DNA of 6,068 nucleotides from Pedobacter sp. UBA1654 (GTDB taxonomy: Bacteria > Bacteroidota > Bacteroidia > Sphingobacteriales > Sphingobacteriaceae): the NCBI GenBank assembly GCA_002320935.1, contig DCLG01000090.1, forward strand, positions 153,508 through 159,575. Direction: 5' to 3'. Shown piece by piece: positions 1 through 4,031 of this stretch. The notes under the pieces were generated by a model, which did not search any database, was not told where the DNA came from, and saw only the letters and a program-made list of their open reading frames with translations. Each line of letters begins with the position of its first letter. The first letter of the stretch is position 1. Made by a program: the position numbers and the translations under genes.

Positions 1-566
1 CAGTGAAAATTATTCAATTTGTATGCCGCCATCATGTCAATGTACTTTTTGATGAAGGACACCGGGAAGAAATGACGTCCCACATCCAGATGCAGTCCGC
101 GGTACTTAAATCTTGGAAAGTCGTTTATTTCTGCTGTCGCAATCGCAATCCGGTCATTTTCCTTTTCCGGCATCAGCTGCATCAGCGATTGTATGCCATA
201 GAATAATCCGGCACCTTTACCGGTAACCGTAATGTTGTTTTTAGTTATGGAAATCTTGTATCCTTCAGCAGGAAGTTTATCCGCACCTTCTGAAGTCAGG
301 ATCACCGCTTTGGTTTTGCCATCAGCTGCTTTGGTTTCGCGAAGTGCAAATCCACCTTTTGAAACCACAAAGGCGTTCAGCAGGTCGGCATGTCTTTGGT
401 TCTGGGCATCTTTGGACACGAGTACCACGGTTTTATCGAGTACAAATGTTCCGTTCGACTTCTGGATTGAAACGGGTACCGGAATGATACCCATGTTTGC
501 ATCATGCTGCGCAAATGCTGGAAGGGCAATTGCCGCGACGATCATACAGGTTAAAATCTTTTTCAT
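1..566 (-). CDS. GH20 beta-N-acetylhexosaminidase, N-terminal part (cut by left edge)
   Basis: GH20 enzymes remove terminal beta-linked GlcNAc or GalNAc from chitooligosaccharides and glycoconjugates by substrate-assisted catalysis, in the periplasm or outside the cell. The visible 188 residues start with a signal peptide (MKKILTCMIVAAIALPAFA, likely cleavage before Q20). Next comes a GH20b-type alpha/beta domain at about 24-150, including a G-LFYGIQSLMQL stretch typical of that domain. The start of the catalytic barrel is FKYRGLHLDVGRHFFP at 153-168. Arg156 matches the family's sugar-binding arginine, and the segment leading into NNFH(W) at the edge is also characteristic. The catalytic Asp-Glu pair would lie beyond the window, so activity cannot be judged. 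The ATG at 566 is chosen because the signal peptide begins there. It is A-rich upstream, with the only GGAGG 22 bases away and partly inside a small hairpin. It lies downstream of the LruC gene on the same strand, but a terminator separates them. Family assignment is firm; exact substrate is unknown. Confidence 0.93.
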   Translation of the reverse strand, partial: MKKILTCMIVAAIALPAFAQHDANMGIIPVPVSIQKSNGTFVLDKTVVLVSKDAQNQRHADLLNAFVVSKGGFALRETKAADGKTKAVILTSEGADKLPAEGYKISITKNNITVTGKGAGLFYGIQSLMQLMPEKENDRIAIATAEINDFPRFKYRGLHLDVGRHFFPVSFIKKYIDMMAAYKLNNFH

Positions 567-570
567 TTTT

Positions 571-591
571 AGGCTTTTCTGAAATAAGCCT
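571..591 (-). repeat. Small inverted repeat in the GH20 leader
   Basis: AGGCTT (571-576) and AAGCCT (586-591) form a 6-bp stem with a 9-base loop, ending four bases before the GH20 start codon. In the transcript the first arm overlaps the only Shine-Dalgarno-like GGAGG (593-589). It could influence translation initiation, but a 6-bp repeat can also arise by chance. Confidence 0.35.
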
Positions 592-603
592 CCAATATAA
601 TGA

Positions 604-611
604 CAAAAATG
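604..611 (-). promoter_or_regulatory. Possible -7 element of the GH20 promoter
   Basis: Read on the minus strand this is CATTTTTG, one mismatch from the Bacteroidota -7 consensus TAnnTTTG. No TTG stands at the usual 17-23 base distance upstream: the nearest, at 626-624, is only 12 bases away. An overlapping alternative is TATATTGG at 599-592, also one mismatch off. A promoter is expected here because the preceding gene ends in a terminator, but the exact element is uncertain. Confidence 0.25.
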
Positions 612-681
612 AAGCTGTTTATACAATAACGCTGTTACATGGACAATTTTGAACATAAATCATACAGCCTTATACATGATA

Positions 682-711
682 AAAGGGCTGCCTCCCTGGA
701 AGCAGCCCTTT
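682..711 (-). terminator. Intrinsic terminator after the LruC lipoprotein gene
   Basis: A perfect 10-bp stem (AAAGGGCTGC at 682-691 pairing with GCAGCCCTTT at 702-711) encloses a 10-base loop. It starts 23 bases after the stop codon of the lipoprotein gene. On the minus strand the second arm runs into a short U tract (UUUU, then AUC). The GC-rich core and position right after the stop support termination. The U tract is short, so some read-through into the GH20 gene is possible. Confidence 0.75.
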
Positions 712-734
712 CATTGTTTCAGAAAATCTACAGA

Positions 735-2852
735 TTATTTATAGATTTTACTTGCATCTCTGTACCCGGTAGCCGTGTTGCTGTACCAGTCGCTGTAAAG
801 GGTGCCACCAGAGCGGGCCCATTCTGCAAAGTGCGGATAAGCTTCCGTTACGGGTTGCGTTTCAATTGGGTAGTTATAGCTACCGGCAAAGTTAATTGCC
901 CATGGATAGTTATCTTTTGACAGATAGAATTTACCAGTTCCGGAAGCATCATCGGCTGTGCCAAATAGTTTCCGGTCAGCAAGATCAGTAGGTTGGAATG
1001 CTGGTAAGTGGATCTCATATCCACGGCGCAGGTCGCTGATCAGAAACGGATTGAACATGCCAACCTGCAGGCTCTGTGCAGAAACAGGCGCAGCAAAGGT
1101 CACCATCACAGTTGCTGTTTTCGGCGTAACTTTTTCTTTGTTCGGGTAAACGTTCACGAAATATCCGTTGTCCGGGTTTTTCAATAATGCTTCATGATTA
1201 TCAAAAGGTACAATCACCGCTTGACTTTGACCTGCTTCAACGCCGTTGCTTGCGTATTTGATGTAGTTGCTGATGTTTTGCTGACCAGTTACACTGGCTA
1301 CTGCAGATGCTGCTACCGGAAGCTGAATGGCAAATCCATTCTTGAAGGCTGCACCGGATGCTACCGGCGTAAATTCACCTTTCATATCAACCACCTGATT
1401 TTGCGCATTGCTGGTAAAAGTATAACGGTAATTTATGGTAAGGTCATTTAAATCAAAGTCACCTTTTGCCGGCCAGTTATCTTCAAAAGCGATGGTTGCA
1501 ACACCAGTTTGAGATGGATAATAGCTTATATACGCTCGTGTAGGATCATTTGGAAAGGCATCAAGGTTGTCCTGTACACCATCGCCGTCGCTGTCGCCAC
1601 CCTTGTCGATTGCCGGAACGCCGCCTGTGGAGATACCGGTAACCGGATTTGAAGATGCATAGACCACAAGGTCGTTAAAGTCATTGTCCGACTCCGTCTG
1701 ACGGTTCAGGTCCTCAAAACCCATCACAAATAGCTTGTGCACATCATCATAAAGGGTCACAGTATGCTTTTTCGTAGCTGCAGTGGTTTCCGGATTGAAC
1801 CTTGGATCCGAGTAAAACTTTACGGTGTTGGTCATTACGCCAGATGTGCTGTTCCAGGCATTTTGTAGTAACACAAAGCCGATGGAAGTGCCTGCATTAA
1901 AGCGGCCCAGTTTAACTTTATCACCTGAGTTCAAGCCACCGGCAGATCCAACTGCTGAGGAGTTCGGGAAGATGATCGTGATTTTGCTGATCTCGCTTGC
2001 GCTGTTTGGCGGCGAGTTTGTCGGATAGGTATAATAACCTAAACTGTTCAGTAACCCTGCACCTTCTGATACGAAGGTGATCCATACATCTGAAGTAGCG
2101 GTGATGTTTAGATCAGGCTTCGTTGTACTGCTCAAATACTCCGGGTGTGTTTTGGTTAATGCACTGCCTTCAGGTAATGAAGCGTTTATGAAGGATAACA
2201 AAGATGCATCAATCACGTCACGGCTGCTCTCCAGGTAAACCGGTCTGCCGAGTTTAAAAGGGTAGGTCGTGTTGTGAACAACCGCCTCTGTGGAGCTTCT
2301 GTATGGACTTGGGTAAGCGAAGGTCGTTGTTGTGGTTGTTGTGTAGGTATTCATGCTCCTGTCTGTCGCCTTAGCCATCTTCATGCTGCTGCCTGCAGCA
2401 TTGCTGTTCAGGTCTTCTGCAACGATGTCGCCGGAAAATGTGTTCTTACCACCAATAGTTGCTGTAATACTGTTTGATTTCGAAATAACCGCCTGTGCAT
2501 TACGGATCAGACCCACATACGCAGGATCAACAATCAGTTGGCTCACGAAAGCCGGGATGGTAACTGTCGCTTTCAGCTGACCATTCTTATCAGTCACCCC
2601 TTTGTAGATGGGTTCTTTAGTTTGCTCTGGTAAATAAACGGATACCACTACGCCGGATAAAGCATCATCATTATTCGCTTTAAGGCTTAGATTTAAGCTA
2701 ATGTCTTTGGTCGTGTTAAAATTGAATCCGTTAGGTGCAATCTTGTCGACCGGATTTGTTGTGGTCTCCTCCGGAAGCTGGACGCTTTCTTTTTTGCAAG
2801 CTGCAAGTGCAACCATTCCGGCAAGTAGGATACAGGTAGAAATTTTTTTCAT
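735..2852 (-). CDS. LruC-domain (DUF4842/DUF4114-like) lipoprotein
   Basis: A 705-residue predicted lipoprotein. The N-terminus MKKISTCILLAGMVALAAC has a lipobox (LAAC), with Cys19 as the lipidated residue followed by KKE. Residues about 48-135 look like a beta-sandwich domain (VVVSVYLPE, then GVTDKNGQLKATV). A run of seven threonines spans 171-177. A DUF4114-like part at about 315-400 ends in GFEDLNRQTESDNDFNDLVV. A thrombospondin-3-like, probably calcium-binding Asp motif (DSDGDGVQD, then NDPTRA) sits at 420-440. The LruC/DUF4842 C-terminal region, about 455-705, carries AFEDNWPAKGDFDLNDL and, near the end, YPWAINFAGSYNYP and FAEWARSGGTLYSDWY, which are characteristic. The family is named after a Leptospira lipoprotein antigen, and no molecular function is established. 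The start is fixed by the lipoprotein signal. No Shine-Dalgarno is visible; the leader is A-rich. The gene is divergent from GH16 and ends before a strong hairpin. Envelope or surface location is inferred, as is any role in glycan use. Confidence 0.88.
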   Translation of the reverse strand: MKKISTCILLAGMVALAACKKESVQLPEETTTNPVDKIAPNGFNFNTTKDISLNLSLKANNDDALSGVVVSVYLPEQTKEPIYKGVTDKNGQLKATVTIPAFVSQLIVDPAYVGLIRNAQAVISKSNSITATIGGKNTFSGDIVAEDLNSNAAGSSMKMAKATDRSMNTYTTTTTTTFAYPSPYRSSTEAVVHNTTYPFKLGRPVYLESSRDVIDASLLSFINASLPEGSALTKTHPEYLSSTTKPDLNITATSDVWITFVSEGAGLLNSLGYYTYPTNSPPNSASEISKITIIFPNSSAVGSAGGLNSGDKVKLGRFNAGTSIGFVLLQNAWNSTSGVMTNTVKFYSDPRFNPETTAATKKHTVTLYDDVHKLFVMGFEDLNRQTESDNDFNDLVVYASSNPVTGISTGGVPAIDKGGDSDGDGVQDNLDAFPNDPTRAYISYYPSQTGVATIAFEDNWPAKGDFDLNDLTINYRYTFTSNAQNQVVDMKGEFTPVASGAAFKNGFAIQLPVAASAVASVTGQQNISNYIKYASNGVEAGQSQAVIVPFDNHEALLKNPDNGYFVNVYPNKEKVTPKTATVMVTFAAPVSAQSLQVGMFNPFLISDLRRGYEIHLPAFQPTDLADRKLFGTADDASGTGKFYLSKDNYPWAINFAGSYNYPIETQPVTEAYPHFAEWARSGGTLYSDWYSNTATGYRDASKIYK
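2322..2342 (-). repeat. Threonine-codon tract in the LruC lipoprotein gene
   Basis: Seven consecutive threonine codons (residues 171-177), using mixed ACA and ACC triplets, lie between the N-terminal beta domain and the next folded region. It is probably a flexible linker. Because the codons are mixed it is not a pure DNA microsatellite, although slippage by whole triplets remains possible. Confidence 0.7.
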
Positions 2853-2919
2853 AAAAGATGTTTACTAATTTTTTTTAAGGCAGTATAGAACAATGATTTA
2901 GCATCATATTTTCCAGGAA

Positions 2920-2952
2920 CAAAAGTACACATAATTACTCAGTCGTGTAAAA
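2920..2952 (-). promoter_or_regulatory. Promoter of the LruC lipoprotein gene
   Basis: On the minus strand TACTTTTG (2927-2920) matches the Bacteroidota -7 consensus TAnnTTTG perfectly. A TTTT at 2952-2949 is an imperfect -33 element, 21 bases upstream and inside the usual 17-23 range. Transcription would start near 2914 and give a leader of about 60 bases. The -33 region overlaps the dyad and the proximal direct repeat, suggesting a regulator works at or around it (inference). Confidence 0.55.
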
Positions 2953-2980
2953 CGTTACACAGCTAATTACCCAGTTCTGT
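2932..2980. repeat. Direct repeat pair, 17-bp units with 32-bp period
   Basis: TAATTACTCAGTCGTGT (2932-2948) and TAATTACCCAGTTCTGT (2964-2980) agree at 14 of 17 positions. Their starts are 32 bp apart, close to three helical turns, so both would lie on the same DNA face. They sit directly upstream of the -7 element of the lipoprotein gene. AraC-type output domains, such as the one in the neighbouring HTCS, commonly bind direct repeats. The link to that protein is inference, since no binding site for it is known here. Confidence 0.6.
2945..2960. promoter_or_regulatory. Dyad operator candidate GTGTAA-N4-TTACAC
   Basis: A perfect 6-bp inverted repeat with a 4-base spacer (AACG). It overlaps the end of the proximal direct repeat and covers the -33 position of the lipoprotein promoter. 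The symmetry suits a dimeric helix-turn-helix protein, for example of the Crp/Fnr type, but the sequence is not an exact match to a consensus I can name. It may simply be part of a compound site with the direct repeats. Confidence 0.4.
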
Positions 2981-3058
2981 GATGTTTACGAAAGAAATGT
3001 GTGTTTTTACTGTGCTGGGCATTATTGTTCTATCTTGCCACATCTATAAGGCAAACAT

Positions 3059-3080
3059 TAATCCAGCTTAGCTGGGATTA
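3059..3080. repeat. Bulged hairpin in the divergent intergenic region
   Basis: TAATCC-AGC (3059-3067) pairs with GCT-(bulged G)-GGATTA (3071-3080) around a TTA loop, giving nine pairs with one bulge. No T tract follows on either strand, so it is not a typical terminator. It lies about 114 bases before the GH16 start codon. It might be an operator or, if transcription starts upstream, a leader structure of the GH16 message. Confidence 0.4.
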
Positions 3081-3160
3081 TTCCCGATAATTCAAAAATG
3101 CACCATCAATATTGAACAAAATTCAGACAGGATTGGAAACCACCACGCGCCTTTGAGGGG

Positions 3161-3168
3161 TAATTTCG
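3161..3168 (+). promoter_or_regulatory. Weak -7 element candidate for GH16
   Basis: TAATTTCG differs from TAnnTTTG at one position and is the best match on the plus strand of the intergenic region. The nearest TTG (3133-3135) is 25 bases upstream, slightly longer than usual. The resulting leader would be about 20 bases. A weak core promoter would fit a gene that needs an activator, but this is a low-confidence call. Confidence 0.25.
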
Positions 3169-3181
3169 ATATTCAGTTCAA

Positions 3182-3186
3182 AAGGA
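3182..3186 (+). promoter_or_regulatory. Ribosome binding site of GH16
   Basis: AAGGA lies seven bases before the ATG at 3194, at good spacing for a Shine-Dalgarno sequence. It supports this start, which also places a signal peptide at the N-terminus. Confidence 0.6.
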
Positions 3187-3193
3187 AAAACAC

Positions 3194-4012
3194 ATGAGAA
3201 TAAATCTACTACACTGCAGTTTGTTCCTGATTGCTTTACTCACCGGGCCAAAACTTATGGCCCAGCTTGCGCAATCCGATCTACCTGCAGCAACCGGAAA
3301 ATGGAAACTGGTCTTTTCTGATAAATTCAGTTCCAGGGGCAGCTTCGACGAACGTAAATGGCAGTACAGTACGCGCCAAAATCCAGCATGGGCCCGATAT
3401 CTAACCGCTTCTAAGGACTATGTGCAGCAGAAATCGGGTAAGCTGGTGTTGCGCATGGACAAAGCAGAGATCCCTGGCGACAGCCTGCCTTACCACTCCG
3501 GAGGCATCCAGACTTCAACCAGGTTTAGTATGCTTTACGGAAAGGTGGAAGTACATGCAAAGTTTAGTAAAGGAAAAGGTTCCTGGCCGGCCATATGGAT
3601 GATGCCGGAACTGCCTGCGGCTTATGGCAACTGGCCGAACAGCGGAGAGATTGACATCATGGAACATGTCAATAAAGAAAAGCACGTTCATCAAACCATA
3701 CATAATGCTGCAGTAACGAATGCTGCGGGGGCTAGTACCGCCACACATCAGGCCAGCTATAAGGAAGGGGAATTTAATACCTATGGAATCATATGGAAGC
3801 CCGATACCATTCAGTTCTATGTGAATGATGTATTGCAGTATACCTATGCGAAACCAGCCGGGGCGAGCTCCAGGGAATGGCCCTTCGATAAGCCCTTTTA
3901 CCTGATCTTAAATCAATCGGGTGGGGCAGGCTGGCCGGGGCCACTGAACGAGGCAGATCTGCCCTTTGAAATGCAGGTCGACTGGGTAAAGGTTTATCAG
4001 CAGCAGCCTTAA
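3194..4012 (+). CDS. Secreted GH16 endo-beta-glucanase (laminarinase-like)
   Basis: GH16 enzymes are retaining endo-hydrolases of beta-1,3- or beta-1,3/1,4-glucans and some galactans, with a beta-jelly-roll fold. The 272-residue protein has a signal peptide of about 23 residues (likely cut at LMA|Q) followed almost at once by the catalytic domain, about 35-270; there is no carbohydrate-binding module. The catalytic motif is GEIDIMEH: Glu152 nucleophile, Asp154 helper, Glu157 acid/base. The extra residue before the last Glu (beta-bulge form) is seen in laminarinases, agarases and carrageenases and not in lichenases. Other family signatures are SGGIQTSTRFSMLYGKVEVH (102-121), GSWPAIWMMPE (129-139), HQTIHN (166-171), WPFDKPFYLILN (229-240) and a terminal VDWVKVYQ strand. 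Start and Shine-Dalgarno agree. It is divergent from the LruC gene and converges on the HTCS gene, with overlapping stops. Family is firm; beta-1,3-glucan as substrate is likely but not proven. Confidence 0.93.
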   Translation: MRINLLHCSLFLIALLTGPKLMAQLAQSDLPAATGKWKLVFSDKFSSRGSFDERKWQYSTRQNPAWARYLTASKDYVQQKSGKLVLRMDKAEIPGDSLPYHSGGIQTSTRFSMLYGKVEVHAKFSKGKGSWPAIWMMPELPAAYGNWPNSGEIDIMEHVNKEKHVHQTIHNAAVTNAAGASTATHQASYKEGEFNTYGIIWKPDTIQFYVNDVLQYTYAKPAGASSREWPFDKPFYLILNQSGGAGWPGPLNEADLPFEMQVDWVKVYQQQP

Positions 4013-4031
4013 CAGACCTTTTGCTGCTTTT
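4002..4031 (+). terminator. Weak terminator-like hairpin at the GH16 end
   Basis: AGCAGC (4002-4007) can pair with GCTGCT (4023-4028), followed by TTT. The stem is only 6 bp and the loop 15 bases, and both arms lie within coding sequence (the end of GH16 and the end of the opposing HTCS gene). It is the only terminator-like structure I see at this junction, so it is recorded at low confidence. Confidence 0.2.

Larger units (their letters stand above)
2853..3193. other. Divergent intergenic region between the LruC lipoprotein and GH16 genes
   Basis: This 341-bp stretch separates two genes that point away from each other and shows no convincing coding frame. Near the lipoprotein side it holds an oligo-A leader, a good -7 element (2920-2927), a pair of 17-bp direct repeats (2932-2948 and 2964-2980) and a dyad (2945-2960). 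In its right half it holds a bulged hairpin (3059-3080), a weak promoter candidate (3161-3168) and the Shine-Dalgarno for GH16 (3182-3186). The part from about 2981 to 3058 shows nothing I can name. The regulatory elements cluster on the lipoprotein side. Confidence 0.8.

Noticed and set aside
533..566. Similar starts of the GH20 and LruC genes (MKKILTC and MKKISTC), suggesting a shared or duplicated signal region
   Set aside because: Similarity stops within the signal peptide and is well explained by common lysine starts and hydrophobic cores; the mature proteins are unrelated.
533..566. Cys7 of the GH20 signal peptide as a lipobox cysteine
   Set aside because: It lies too close to the N-terminus, before the hydrophobic core, and a good signal peptidase I site (AFA|Q) follows.
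232..582. 116-residue open frame on the plus strand opposite the GH20 gene
   Set aside because: The minus-strand translation shows a signal peptide and GH20 signatures, so this frame is a shadow despite a hydrophobic start.
2865..2880. Oligo-A/T run upstream of the LruC start as a terminator
   Set aside because: There is no stem before the tract; on the transcribed strand it is an A-rich leader, usual in Bacteroidota.
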